From positions 496,001 through 560,000 of the forward strand of contig NZ_JACJFN010000003.1 in the NCBI RefSeq assembly GCF_014164785.1: a DNA stretch of 64,000 nucleotides, in the 5' to 3' direction. The notes beneath the pieces were generated by a model. That model was not told the origin of the DNA and did no database searches. It saw only the letters and a program-made list of their open reading frames with translations. A program made the translations under genes and the position numbers. Below are positions 42,629 to 51,571 of this stretch, in pieces. Each line of letters begins with the position of its first letter. Position 1 is the first letter of the stretch. Origin of the DNA: Aquipseudomonas guryensis (lineage in GTDB: Bacteria > Pseudomonadota > Gammaproteobacteria > Pseudomonadales > Pseudomonadaceae).

Positions 42629-42934
42629 ATGCCTGGACAGTACCCCAACAAGATCAAGCAACTCCCTCTGTTCGATGGACGTTTTGACGCCTATCAGCTG
42701 GAGGCCAAGGACAGCACCGTGCTGTTTGCCTCCTATCCGGCTGGTACCTCCATCCCGCCGCACAGCCATGCAACAGACAATCATGGGGTCATCACGCGCG
42801 GCGAGCTGATCCTGACCATGAAGGGTGAAACGACCAGGGTTGGCGTCGGCCAGTGGTATCACGTACCGGCCAATGTCGAGCACTCCGCCGTATTCGAGGT
42901 CGAGACCGATGAGGTCGAGTTCTGGTTTGTGTGA
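42629..42934 (+). CDS. Small cupin-domain protein
   Basis: A 101-residue single cupin with CCAAGGAAGA upstream of ATG 42629. Metal-binding motifs are PPHSHATDNHGVITRGELIL (His cluster and Glu of motif 1) and HVPANVEHSAVFEV (motif 2 His). It is the shape of a small sensor or isomerase-like cupin. Function not assignable; GC and codon use are core-like. Confidence 0.85.
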   Translation: MPGQYPNKIKQLPLFDGRFDAYQLEAKDSTVLFASYPAGTSIPPHSHATDNHGVITRGELILTMKGETTRVGVGQWYHVPANVEHSAVFEVETDEVEFWFV

Positions 42935-43155
42935 CGCCAGAGAACCTGCTTACGATCTCCTGGCCGTCGGCCATACGGCGTTAAAAACAGCCTCGGAATG
43001 CTCATTTACAGCTCGTAAACTCCGCTTCCTCGGCGTTTTGACCAGCCGGAGGCTGTTACTGGCGTAGCGCCTTGCCTGGCTCTAGTCCAAAAGATCGTCA
43101 ACAAGTTCTGATAACTCAACCCAACCTGAACATCACCCATCAATAAGCAGCCACC
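42935..43155. repeat. Intergenic region with an ACAGCCTC/GAGGCTGT palindromic repeat
   Basis: No gene is supported. Around 42979-43055 lies GCGTTAAAAACAGCCTC ... GGAGGCTGTTA with inner arms GGAATGCTC and CCGCTTCC. It has the look of a Pseudomonas dispersed palindrome and may act as a transcript end for the cupin gene. Confidence 0.6.
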
Positions 43156-43572
43156 ATGCACTACAACCAACTGGTTCCAGAGCTCAACATAACCAATCTC
43201 GCCGAGAGCCTGAGCTTTTACACCGCCATTCTCGGCTTCGAGATCAAGTACCAACGCACCAACCCAGACTTTGCCTTCCTTGAGCTCAATGGCGCGCAGC
43301 TCATGCTCGAGGAAATTCAGCCCGACAGCTGGCTCATGGGCGAGCTGGTGCGGCCCTTCGGGCGCGGCATGAATCTGTCCATCGAGTGTCCAGACCTAGC
43401 GGCAATCGCCGCCAACATCCATGCCTCCGGTATCGCCCTGTTCGAGGAGCTGCACGAGGCCTGGTACGCCACGGATGATGGTGAGTTTGGTCAGCGGCAG
43501 TTGCTGGTTGCCGACCCAGACGGTTACCTGCTGCGGCTAACCGAGGAAATTGGTAAGCGGCCCCTTGCCTAG
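43156..43572 (+). CDS. VOC-family (glyoxalase/bleomycin-resistance-like) protein
   Basis: A 138-residue protein of two beta-alpha-beta-beta-beta repeats: LVPELNITNLAESLSFYTAILGFE and ECPDLAAIAANIHASGIALFEEL, with the C-terminal metal-type motif QRQLLVADPDGYLLRLTEEIG. The arrangement matches bleomycin-binding/glyoxalase-like proteins; metal ligands are partly present (E in the last strand). It may be a resistance or small-molecule-binding protein. It lies alone between two palindromic repeats and the GFA genes. Confidence 0.85.
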   Translation: MHYNQLVPELNITNLAESLSFYTAILGFEIKYQRTNPDFAFLELNGAQLMLEEIQPDSWLMGELVRPFGRGMNLSIECPDLAAIAANIHASGIALFEELHEAWYATDDGEFGQRQLLVADPDGYLLRLTEEIGKRPLA

Positions 43573-43636
43573 GGGCTGTTTAAACCTGATCCACGAGCTT
43601 GGCCATTGAAGACCCCCTCACGAAAGGATCTCGTAC

Positions 43637-44074
43637 ATGACCGAACGAACCGGACGCTGCCTGTGCGGCGCTGTCAGTTTCACCCTCAGCAGCGAACCGC
43701 TGGCCACCCGCGTGTGCTGGTGCCGCGACTGCCAGCATCTGGCCGCCAACGGCACGGTGAACCTGCTGGTGGCCGCTGACGGGCTCAGCATCAGCGGAGC
43801 GCTCGCCGAGTACAGCAAGACCGCAGACAGCGGCAACCAGGCCACCCGGCAGTTCTGCCCGAATTGCGGCACGCATCTGTTTGCCAAGTCCGCCGCCCGG
43901 CCCGAGTTCCGTATCGTGCGGGCCGGCAATCTGGATGAGCCGTCGTCCATTCGGCCGACCTTTAACATCTGGGCATCCAGCGCACCCGCGTGGGCCTGCC
44001 TGGACCCGCAGCTGGAGCGCGTGGAGCAGCAACCTGTGGCGCCGAAGCCTCGGCCAACGGAGAGCCAGGCCTGA
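43637..44074 (+). CDS. GFA-family zinc protein
   Basis: A 145-residue glutathione-dependent formaldehyde-activating-like fold with zinc cysteines in RTGRCLCGAVSFTL, VCWCRDCQHLAANG and QFCPNCGTHLFAK. GAAAGGATC lies before the ATG. Substrate unknown; many members have no link to formaldehyde. It is followed 78 bp later by a second GFA gene. Confidence 0.9.
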   Translation: MTERTGRCLCGAVSFTLSSEPLATRVCWCRDCQHLAANGTVNLLVAADGLSISGALAEYSKTADSGNQATRQFCPNCGTHLFAKSAARPEFRIVRAGNLDEPSSIRPTFNIWASSAPAWACLDPQLERVEQQPVAPKPRPTESQA

Positions 44075-44152
44075 CAACTTGGGCTAAAAAGCAGGGAGCG
44101 ATTGCTTTCTCAAACCGAACAGCCCGCTCCATCCTGCACCGAGGACCGCGCC

Positions 44153-44554
44153 ATGCTCACGACCTACTCCGGCAGTTGCCACTGCGGCGCCGTGCGGTTC
44201 GAGGCCGACCTCGACCTCACGCAAAGCTCCTACCGCTGCAACTGCTCGATCTGCCGGCGCACGCGCTTCTGGGTGGCGGTGGCCAGGCCTGAGGGGTTCC
44301 GTCTTTTGGCGGGTGAGCAGGCGCTGACCGAGTACCTGTTCAACACCCGCAAGAACCAGCATTTCTTCTGCAAACACTGCGGCGTGCGGGCTTTCGGGGT
44401 GGGCAACGACACGCCGATCGGGCAGATGATCGGGATTAATCTCGGCTGCCTGGATGAGGTGAGCGAGGAGACGCTGGCAAGCATCCCGATCAGCTATGTG
44501 GATGGCCTGCATGACCGCTGGCAAAGCGCGCCGGCATGCTGCGCCCATCTGTAG
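44153..44554 (+). CDS. GFA-family zinc protein (second)
   Basis: From ATG 44153 (GAGGACC upstream) 133 residues; the upstream extension is rejected. Cysteines are in SGSCHCGAVRFEA, YRCNCSICRRTRF and FFCKHCGVRAFGVG, the typical GFA zinc layout. The C-terminal half has IGINLGCLDEV and SYVDGLHDRWQSAP, a common pattern of the family. Paired with the preceding gene but clearly diverged from it. Confidence 0.88.
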   Translation: MLTTYSGSCHCGAVRFEADLDLTQSSYRCNCSICRRTRFWVAVARPEGFRLLAGEQALTEYLFNTRKNQHFFCKHCGVRAFGVGNDTPIGQMIGINLGCLDEVSEETLASIPISYVDGLHDRWQSAPACCAHL

Positions 44555-44565
44555 AAGAGCATCGC

Positions 44566-44631
44566 CCGTAGGGTGCGCCGTGTGCACCAGCAAGCCCGCG
44601 TGTGGCCTCGGTGCGCACGGCGCTCCCTAGG
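44566..44631. repeat. Inverted repeat GTAGGGTGCGCCGTG...GTGCGCACGGCGC
   Basis: The arms at 44566-44588 and 44610-44631 are inverted near-copies. Related single arms occur at 53621-53643 and near 59290-59300, so this is a dispersed short repeat. It lies between convergent genes and may help end both transcripts. Confidence 0.65.
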
Positions 44632-44644
44632 GAAGACCGGGGCA

Positions 44645-45490
44645 TCAACGTATCCCCGCGACCCTGTACTGCAGGATGATTTGCTCCTGGCGCACCTGAA
44701 ATGCCGGATCGACCATGGCCTGATCTATGTGGGCCATGATCTGTTCGATATCCGGCAGGCTCTGGCGCAAGCCGATATGAAACGGCACCTGGCTGTTGGG
44801 GATGAAATCCACCTTGGCGTTGCGCAACTGCTCGGTGTAACCGAACCGACTGGCGTAGTAGTGCGCCTGCTCGGCACTCATGATCAAGAAGTCGCCAGCG
44901 CCACGACGCAGCAGCATGTGGATCATCTGCGGCGGTGTATTGACCGAGTAGCGCTGGATGAAGCCCGGTACGTTTTCAATTTCCCAGTCGACCCCTTCCT
45001 GGGAAATCAGCCGCAGATCGCGCAGGTCGTCAAAGCTTGTGGCGCTGGCGATCCGTGCGCCCTGGGCGTTATCGCGGTGGTAAACCAGATTGCCATAGTC
45101 CCACACATAGACCGGCCGGGCCGCGAAGCGGGCATAGCCCTTGCGCTTCTCCGACGGGAAGGTGCAAAAGCCATCGGCCTGGCCCCGGGTCACTTCAAGT
45201 TGTGCGCGTGACCAGGGCAGGCTGATGAATTCGAGCCGGTATTGCGGCAGGTTGGCAAACAGCGCGAGCAGCATGTCGCGCAGGATGCCCTGGGCCTCGC
45301 CGTTGTGCGCATAGGAAGTCGGCGGGCTTTCCGCGGACATGGCGAAGCGCAGCAGCCGCACCTCCTCGGCCTGGGCCATGGGCAGGCTCAGCACGGCGGC
45401 GCAGCAGCACGCGAGGACTGCCCGAATAGCCGCTGGCCAGCCGCGCAGTGGCCACCGGCACATCGATGCAATCGCAGATACAGGCCACAT
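44645..45490 (-). CDS. Periplasmic solute-binding protein family 3-like
   Basis: From ATG 45490 (GGGGGG-type ribosome site) 281 residues; ATG 45463 is an alternative. The signal region ends LPMAQAEE. The mature protein reads LLRFAMSAESPPTSYAHNGEAQGIL and has LRDLRLISQEGVDWEIENVP and MLLRRGAGDFLIMSAEQAHYY. This is an amino-acid-type binding fold diverged from transport proteins. Such stand-alone versions often have signalling roles. It lies 99 bp downstream of the LuxR-family gene on the same strand. Confidence 0.8.
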   Translation of the reverse strand: MWPVSAIASMCRWPLRGWPAAIRAVLACCCAAVLSLPMAQAEEVRLLRFAMSAESPPTSYAHNGEAQGILRDMLLALFANLPQYRLEFISLPWSRAQLEVTRGQADGFCTFPSEKRKGYARFAARPVYVWDYGNLVYHRDNAQGARIASATSFDDLRDLRLISQEGVDWEIENVPGFIQRYSVNTPPQMIHMLLRRGAGDFLIMSAEQAHYYASRFGYTEQLRNAKVDFIPNSQVPFHIGLRQSLPDIEQIMAHIDQAMVDPAFQVRQEQIILQYRVAGIR

Positions 45491-45589
45491 AGCGCCCCCC
45501 GGAAAGGTACAACCCGCAAAGTACAAACGAGCACACGCGGCAGCGGCACAACGGCTACGGCAAGCACCGCAGCCAGCGCATAACTGCGC

Positions 45590-46363
45590 CTAGTCCCGCC
45601 GCAGCAGCAGGGCGAACAGCTCGGCGTGCCCCGCAACACCGAGCTTGTGGTAGAGGTTGCGCCGGTGCACTTTCACCGTCTCCGGGGAGATACCCATGCG
45701 CTGGGCCATCGCCTTGCCGGAGAAGCCCTGCAGGATCAACCGCGCCGCTTCACTTTCGCGCTCGGACAAGCGCGCGCCCAGCCCTTCCAGCATAGTCGTG
45801 AAGTCGCCCACCGCCGGCTGGCTGGCGGGCACCTCGAGCGCGCAGAGCTGCAGGTGGCGACGCATGGCCGCCAGCACCCAGTCACGCACGCAGAGCAGGC
45901 GGCCAAACTCTTCATGGCTGAAGGACGTCTGCCGGCCGAGGGACAAGCTCAGCACAGCGCCCTGGTGGTTGACCAGGAACTGCAGCTCGCCATTGCCGAC
46001 CACCGCGCGGAAGTAGCTGAGGTAGTACTCGCTCTGCTGGAACTGGTCGGGCGCCACGCTTTCCAGGCTGTGCAGGCCATCGCCGATGCCGGCGCAGGCA
46101 GCCTGGTAGAAGGGGTCAAGCAGGTACATGCCGGCGCAGTAGTGGGCCAGGTCCTCGCCCTCGTCGGCCACCGCGCGGAACTCGAAGTCGGCCAAAAGGC
46201 TGGGCACCCGGCCCGGCTGCATCAGGGCGGCCAGGGCATTGTCCAGCGGCACCAGCAGGCGCAGGCAATCCACCAGGCTGCGCCAGAAAGCGTCCTGGCC
46301 GAGGTTGGCGAAGACCCGCGCCAACCCTTGGTGCACCGGCAGTTCCTTGAGCAAGGCATCCAC
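45590..46363 (-). CDS. LuxR-family transcriptional regulator
   Basis: A 257-residue protein with a C-terminal LuxR-type HTH: LSERESEAARLILQGFSGKAMAQRMGISPETVKVHRRNLYHKLGV. The N-terminal ~180 residues are a helical domain unlike the acyl-homoserine-lactone-binding fold and lack its conserved Trp/Tyr/Asp set, so quorum sensing is unlikely. It is divergent from the polyamine-type binding protein at 46474 across a 110-bp gap that should hold both promoters; it probably regulates that gene and the peptidase beyond it. Confidence 0.88.
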   Translation of the reverse strand: MDALLKELPVHQGLARVFANLGQDAFWRSLVDCLRLLVPLDNALAALMQPGRVPSLLADFEFRAVADEGEDLAHYCAGMYLLDPFYQAACAGIGDGLHSLESVAPDQFQQSEYYLSYFRAVVGNGELQFLVNHQGAVLSLSLGRQTSFSHEEFGRLLCVRDWVLAAMRRHLQLCALEVPASQPAVGDFTTMLEGLGARLSERESEAARLILQGFSGKAMAQRMGISPETVKVHRRNLYHKLGVAGHAELFALLLRRD

Positions 46364-46473
46364 TCTCTACCCCTTTCGTATAACCCATGGTGGGAATTGG
46401 TCTGCCGCAGGCGCGGCACTAGCCTGAGGCCTCCTGAATCAACGGGCCTGCAACAGGCCAGGAGTGCCGCATC

Positions 46474-47583
46474 ATGCTTCGTCATCGCCTGTATCTCAAC
46501 ACCGCTCTGGCTGCCGGCCTGGCACTCTGGCTGCCTGCCGCCAGTGCCGCCGTCGATGGCCCCAGCGTGCATGTGTACAACTGGTATGACTACATCGGCC
46601 CCACCACCCTGGCCGACTTCAAGCGCGACCAGGGCATCACCCCGGTCTATGACACCTTCGACAGCGCCGAGGTGCTGGAGGGCAAACTGCTCACCGGCGG
46701 CAGCGGCTACGACGTGGTGGTGGCCAGCAACTTCAGCCTGCCGACGCTGATCAAGGCCGGCGTGCTCGCACCGCTCGACCCAGCCAAGCTGCCGCACCTC
46801 AAGCACATGGACCCGACCCTGCTGGCCAAGCTGGCCAGCAACGACCCGGGCAACCGCTATGCCGTGCCGTATTTGTGGGGCACCAACGGCATCGGCTACA
46901 ACATCGACAAGGTGCGTGCGGTGCTCGGCGAGCAGGCGCCGGTGGACTCCTGGGACCTGCTGTTCAAGGAAGACAACCTGGCCAAGCTCAGCCAGTGCGG
47001 TGTGGCCCTGCTCGACTCCCCTGCGGAAATGCTGCCGGTGGCACTGCATTACCTGGGTCTGCCGCCCAACAGCAGCAACCCGGACGACTACAAGCAGGCC
47101 GAGGCGCTGTTGCTCAAGCTGCGCCCGCATATCCGCTACTTCGACTCGTCCAAGTTCATCAGCGACCTGGCCAACGGCAACATCTGCGCGGCCGTGAGCT
47201 GGTCCGGCGCCGCCCTGGAGGCGAAGACCAACGCCGAGCTGGCCGGCAACGGCGTGCGCATTGCCTACAGCCTGCCGAAGGAAGGAGCGCCGGTGTGGTT
47301 GGACACCCTGGTGCTGCTCAAGGATGCACCCCACCCGACCCAGGGCCAGGCCTTTATCGATTACCTGATGCGCCCGGAAGTCGTCGCGCCAATTACCGAC
47401 CACCTCAACTACCCCAACGGCAACCTCGCCGCTACGCCGCTGGTGGGTGCGGCGGCACGCAACAACCCGGTCGTCTATCCGTCGGCAGAGACCATGGCCC
47501 GCCTGTTCACCCTGCAGCCCCTGCCGAAGAAGACCGAGCGTATCCGCACCCGCGTATGGAGCAAGGTGAAGAGCGGTCAGTAA
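46474..47583 (+). CDS. Polyamine-type ABC transporter binding protein (PotF/SpuD-like)
   Basis: A 369-residue precursor with signal peptide (LNTALAAGLALWLPAASA). The mature start VHVYNWYDYIGPTTLADFKRDQGI is the hallmark of putrescine/spermidine-binding PotD/PotF proteins. Further marks: YDVVVASNFSLPTLI, YAVPYLWGTNGIGYN, VSWSGAALEAKTNAELAGNG. There is no permease or ATPase nearby; a co-transcribed aminopeptidase gene follows at 47681. Ligand could be a polyamine or a derivative. Confidence 0.88.
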   Translation: MLRHRLYLNTALAAGLALWLPAASAAVDGPSVHVYNWYDYIGPTTLADFKRDQGITPVYDTFDSAEVLEGKLLTGGSGYDVVVASNFSLPTLIKAGVLAPLDPAKLPHLKHMDPTLLAKLASNDPGNRYAVPYLWGTNGIGYNIDKVRAVLGEQAPVDSWDLLFKEDNLAKLSQCGVALLDSPAEMLPVALHYLGLPPNSSNPDDYKQAEALLLKLRPHIRYFDSSKFISDLANGNICAAVSWSGAALEAKTNAELAGNGVRIAYSLPKEGAPVWLDTLVLLKDAPHPTQGQAFIDYLMRPEVVAPITDHLNYPNGNLAATPLVGAAARNNPVVYPSAETMARLFTLQPLPKKTERIRTRVWSKVKSGQ

Positions 47584-47680
47584 GCGCCTCGCTCCGTGCC
47601 TCATCACGGTGGATAAGCAGAGCGTTATCCACCCGACAAAGCTGATTTCCCCTGATAACACTCTGAGAACGAGAAAGACC

Positions 47681-48796
47681 ATGAAACTGCGTGCCCGCGA
47701 CCTGAATATCCAATTCGGCCAACTGCCCCCAGGCCCCCTCAACGCCATCACCGACGTACCCGGCGTGCGCGTCGGCCACAGCAACGTCAGAGGGCGCAGC
47801 GCCAGTGGCCGCGACATCAACACCGGGGTCACGCTGATCGAGCCGCGCCTGGGCTCCACCACCCAGCAGCCGTGCTTTGCCGGCGTGCATATCCTCAACG
47901 GCAACGGCGACGCCACCGGCCTGGAGTGGATTCGCGAGGCCGGCCTGCTGACCAGCCCGATCGCCTTCACCAACACCCACAGCGTCGGCGTGGTGCGCGA
48001 CGCCATGATCGCCCTGGATCGCCAGAACCAGCCCGCCGACGGCCGCCTGTACTGGAACATGCCGGTGGTGCTGGAAACCTTCGACGGCCTGCTCAATGAC
48101 ATCAACGGCTTCCACGTGCGCCCCGAGCATGTCGCCGAAGCCATGGACTGCGCCAAGGGCGGCCCGGTGGCCGAAGGCGCAGTCGGCGGTGGCAGCGGCA
48201 TGATCTGCCATGAATACAAAGGAGGTATCGGCACCGCCTCGCGGCGCCTGAACGCGGCACAAGGCGGCTGGACCGTCGGCGCCATCGTCCAGGCCAACCA
48301 CGGCACCCGCCGCGAACTGCGCGTGGATGGCTACCCGGTGGGGCGTTACATGGAGAAGGCCAGCTCGCCCTTCCTGCGTGCCGAACTGCCGCATCCGGGG
48401 ATGGGTTCGATCGTCGTCTGCCTGGCCACCGATGCCCCGCTGCTGCCGCACCAGTGCACCCGCCTGGCCCAGCGCGCCAGCATCGGCATCGCCCGCACCG
48501 GCGGCGGCAACGAGGACTGCAGCGGCGACATTTTCGTCGCCTTCTCCACCGGCAATCAGCAGCTGCAGGCCACCGCCTACGAGCGCAAGGGCGCCTTCAC
48601 CTGCGACGGCCTGCGCATGGTCAACAACGACCATATCGGTGACCTGTTCCTCGCCGCCTCGGAGGCGGTTGAGGAAGCCATCATCAATGCGCTGCTGGCG
48701 GGCGAGACCCTCGAAGGCAATGGCCATCGGGCTCCGGGGCTGGATCGTGAAACTCTGCTGGAAGCCTTGAGCAAGGCGGGTTGGCCGGGAGCCTGA
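47681..48796 (+). CDS. P1/S58-family aminopeptidase (DmpA/BapA-like)
   Basis: From ATG 47681 (GAGAACGAG upstream) 371 residues; the in-frame extension is rejected. These N-terminal-nucleophile hydrolases self-cleave before a Ser that then acts as nucleophile: here S243 in PGMGSIVVCLATDAP. Other marks: ITDVPGVRVGHSNV, TGVTLIEPR, AGVHILNGNGDATGLEWI, FTNTHSVG, GSGMICHEYKGGIGTASR. Family members release N-terminal D- or beta-amino acids from peptides. In this gene pair the substrate may be an N-acylated amine or beta-peptide carried by the neighbouring binding protein; this is inferred. Confidence 0.88.
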   Translation: MKLRARDLNIQFGQLPPGPLNAITDVPGVRVGHSNVRGRSASGRDINTGVTLIEPRLGSTTQQPCFAGVHILNGNGDATGLEWIREAGLLTSPIAFTNTHSVGVVRDAMIALDRQNQPADGRLYWNMPVVLETFDGLLNDINGFHVRPEHVAEAMDCAKGGPVAEGAVGGGSGMICHEYKGGIGTASRRLNAAQGGWTVGAIVQANHGTRRELRVDGYPVGRYMEKASSPFLRAELPHPGMGSIVVCLATDAPLLPHQCTRLAQRASIGIARTGGGNEDCSGDIFVAFSTGNQQLQATAYERKGAFTCDGLRMVNNDHIGDLFLAASEAVEEAIINALLAGETLEGNGHRAPGLDRETLLEALSKAGWPGA

Positions 48797-49009
48797 CAAC
48801 CTTTCCCGGATTGCATCCGGGGCCGCCAACACCGAGTCATATAGAGCGAGTGCAGCCCGCGTTGTCAGCCTTCGCGGGTTTCACCCGCCCTACACCGCGC
48901 CTTACACCGTCCAAGAGAACGGCAAGCCACTGCACCAGCTTCTACACTGGAACCGCGCGTTGATCTGCGGTTGTCCAGTAGCGGCGTGGGGCGCTTTTCC
49001 GAGGGCAAT

Positions 49010-49969
49010 ATGAGCCGACTGGTCTGTGCCGACTTCGACGAGTTCGAAGAGGCCTTATATGGCGTCGAGGGGCATTACGTGCTGCGCTCGCGGCAGCAGC
49101 GCGACTGGCGACTACGCGTCGTCGAGCTGGACGGCGTGGCCCTGATGTTCGGCCGCGAGGGCGCCGGCACCGTCTACAGCGGCATCGGCCTGCCTGGCTT
49201 CTTCAATATCTTCTTGCCCTTGAGCCGGCACGAATGCACCGTGCTCGGCGGCCAGCGTCTGAATCCGCGGCTGATCGGCTGGATGGTGCCCGAGGCGATG
49301 TTTCATATCGACGCCAGCCAGCCGGCAAGCTGGATGACGGTGGCCATGTCCTGTGAGCTGGTGCTGCGCTGGATGCAGCAACACGAGGACGAGTTCAGCC
49401 CGGAGATCCTCACCCACAATGTGGTCTGCCTGGCCCAGCAGGACCTGGCGCCGCTGGTCTGGCTGGCACTGCGCCTGCTGCGTATCGATCACTGCGCACC
49501 GCAACAGCTGCACACCCCGGCAGCGGAAAACAGCGCGCGCAACGAGCTGCTGGATAGCCTGTTCCGCAGCCTGCTGCCGGCAACCCCTGTGCAACGCAGC
49601 GTGGCCGCCCAGCACAGCCATCCGCAGATCCTGCGCCGGGCACTGGAGCTGCTGGACGCCATGCCGGATACCCCGCTGCACATGGCCGACCTGTGCCAGG
49701 CCTGCAACACTTCGGAGCGCACGCTGCGCAACCTGTTCACCCGCTACCTGGGCATGAGTCCACACCGCTACCTGATGCAGCATCGCCTGCATGCGATCCG
49801 CCGCGCCCTGCTGCACGCGGGGCCTGAGGAGACCATCACCGAGCTCTGCGCACGTTTTGGCGTGTGGGACTTCGGCCGTTTCGCCGGCCTCTACCGGCGC
49901 TACTTCGGCGAGCTGCCGTCGCAGTCGCTGCGCAGCCGGCGGTCGCTGCCGCCGCTCAATCCCCACTGA
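49010..49969 (+). CDS. AraC-family transcriptional regulator
   Basis: From ATG 49010 the product is 319 residues. The C-terminal AraC HTH pair is clear: LHMADLCQACNTSERTLRNLFTRYLGMSPHRYLMQHRL and ITELCARFGVWDFGRFAGLYRRYFGELPS. The N-terminal ~190 residues (FDEFEEALYGVEGHYVLRS) resemble the cupin-less sensor of regulators of ethanolamine or aromatic pathways; the effector is unknown. It is convergent with the small AraC-type gene at 49956, overlapping its end by 14 bp. Confidence 0.87.
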   Translation: MSRLVCADFDEFEEALYGVEGHYVLRSRQQRDWRLRVVELDGVALMFGREGAGTVYSGIGLPGFFNIFLPLSRHECTVLGGQRLNPRLIGWMVPEAMFHIDASQPASWMTVAMSCELVLRWMQQHEDEFSPEILTHNVVCLAQQDLAPLVWLALRLLRIDHCAPQQLHTPAAENSARNELLDSLFRSLLPATPVQRSVAAQHSHPQILRRALELLDAMPDTPLHMADLCQACNTSERTLRNLFTRYLGMSPHRYLMQHRLHAIRRALLHAGPEETITELCARFGVWDFGRFAGLYRRYFGELPSQSLRSRRSLPPLNPH

Positions 49970-50339
49970 CCCCGCGCGACAGGGTGGTACTGGGGTACTC
50001 GCCAAACAGCGTCTGGTAGTCCGCCGCCATACGTCCGCAATCGGTGTAGCCAAAGCGCCGAGCAATCGCCGCCACGCTGCTCTGATGCGGGTCGGCAACC
50101 GCCAGGGCAGCGCGCAGCAGGTGCAGGCGGCGCAGACGCAGATAGCGCGCAGGGGCCATGCCCAAGGTGGCGATAAAAACCGTGCGCAAGGTGCGCTCGC
50201 TGACCCCGACCGCGCGGCACAACTCGGCCAGCCGTGGCGTGTGCCCACAGGAGATCGGTAGCAGCTGCAGCACCTGGTTCAGCAGGCTCTCGTAGCCGGC
50301 CTGGCGGGCACGCTGGCTCGGCGTGGTACGTGGCGACAT
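49956..50339 (-). CDS. Stand-alone AraC-type HTH protein
   Basis: A 127-residue protein that is almost only the AraC DNA-binding double HTH ([45 protein letters not shown] and [30 protein letters not shown]). It lacks an effector domain, so it is either a truncated remnant of a full AraC regulator or a constitutive/partner-dependent activator. It is divergent from the hydrolase at 50523 and so a good candidate regulator of it. Confidence 0.82.
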   Translation of the reverse strand: MSPRTTPSQRARQAGYESLLNQVLQLLPISCGHTPRLAELCRAVGVSERTLRTVFIATLGMAPARYLRLRRLHLLRAALAVADPHQSSVAAIARRFGYTDCGRMAADYQTLFGEYPSTTLSRGVSGD

Positions 50340-50522
50340 GGCAGCGTCCTGGCCGAGGGTGACGACTCCAGGCTGCGCTGCAGCGCACCACGGCGCTACG
50401 TAAAACAGGCAAATCCTGCACGCCGCGCAGCTTTGCCGATTTTACGTAGCCGGCAACCGCTGAATGCCACCAGCATCAGGCCATCGCTCGTCGTCCGCCA
50501 CCGATCAAGGGAGAGTCCGCCG

Positions 50523-51509
50523 ATGCCGCAAAACCCTGAACGACTGCTGAGTGAAAGCCGGCGCCAACTGCTGCTCGGCTCGGCCGTGCTGGTCACGACG
50601 CTGTTGTTACCCCTGGGCGGTTGCATGCGCGGCAGTGGCTCCGTGGCAAACCGTCTGCAACCTGAAAATGGAGAGCGCAAGACCATGGGCACTATTACCA
50701 CGCGCGACGGCACCCAGATTTACTACAAGGATTGGGGCAGCGGCCCGGTTGTCGTCCTCAGCCACGGCTGGCCACTCAACTCTGATAGCTGGGAGGCGCA
50801 GATGTTCTTTCTGGCCAGCAACGGCTATCGGGTGATCGCCCACGATCGCCGTGGTCATGGCCGCTCCAGCCAACCCTGGAACGGCAACGAGATGAACACC
50901 TACGCCGATGATCTGGCCCAGTTGCTCGATCACCTGGACGTACGCGGTGCTGCGCTGTTTGGCTTCTCCACCGGCGGCGGCGAAGTGGCGCGTTACATCG
51001 GCAAGCACGGCACGGCGCGGGTGGCCAAGGCGGGCTTGATCTCGGCAGTACCGCCGCTGATGCTGCAGACCGAGGCCAATCCGGGTGGCCTGCCCCTCTC
51101 GGTGTTCGACGGCATCCGCGCCGCTTCGATCGCCGACCGTTCGCAGCTGTACAAGGACGTCGCCAGTGGCCCGTTCTTTGGCTACAACCGCCCCGGCGCC
51201 AAACCTTCCCAGGGCGTGATCGACGCCTTCTGGATGCAGGGCATGATGGCCGGGCACAAAAATGCCTACGACTGCATCAAGGCCTTCTCCGAAACCGATT
51301 TCACTGAAGACCTGAAGAAGTTTTCCATACCCACACTGATCCTACATGGCGACGACGACCAGATCGTCCCGGTGGATGCCGCCGCACGCGCCTCGGCGAA
51401 GCTGGTGCCGCACGCCAAGCTGGTGATCTACCCCGGTGCGCCCCACGGCATTACCGATACCCACAAGGAACAGCTGGGCGCCGACATGCTGGCTTTTCTG
51501 CGCAGCTAA
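50523..51509 (+). CDS. Exported alpha/beta hydrolase, haloperoxidase/esterase type
   Basis: ATG 50523 follows AGGGAGAG; the protein is 328 residues. Residues 11-34 read [10 protein letters not shown], hydrophobic core, then LGGC with C34, which is a twin-arginine-like signal ending in a lipobox, so it is probably an exported lipoprotein. A second possible start (ATG 50685, MGTITTRDG) would give the usual cytosolic 274-residue haloperoxidase. Catalytic triad: S149 in GFSTGGG, Asp in GDDDQIVP, His in GAPHGI. Family members are perhydrolases/esterases that can look like chloroperoxidases. Confidence 0.83.
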   Translation: MPQNPERLLSESRRQLLLGSAVLVTTLLLPLGGCMRGSGSVANRLQPENGERKTMGTITTRDGTQIYYKDWGSGPVVVLSHGWPLNSDSWEAQMFFLASNGYRVIAHDRRGHGRSSQPWNGNEMNTYADDLAQLLDHLDVRGAALFGFSTGGGEVARYIGKHGTARVAKAGLISAVPPLMLQTEANPGGLPLSVFDGIRAASIADRSQLYKDVASGPFFGYNRPGAKPSQGVIDAFWMQGMMAGHKNAYDCIKAFSETDFTEDLKKFSIPTLILHGDDDQIVPVDAAARASAKLVPHAKLVIYPGAPHGITDTHKEQLGADMLAFLRS

Positions 51510-51571
51510 GTGAGCGTTATCGGGCTGCTGCGTATTGCATCAGCACACTTCCTGAAATGGAGCGAGCGATC

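Noticed and set aside
46222..48306. A 694-codon minus-strand frame over the binding protein and DmpA-type genes
   Set aside because: It covers two well-supported plus-strand genes and has no recognisable domain or ribosome site.
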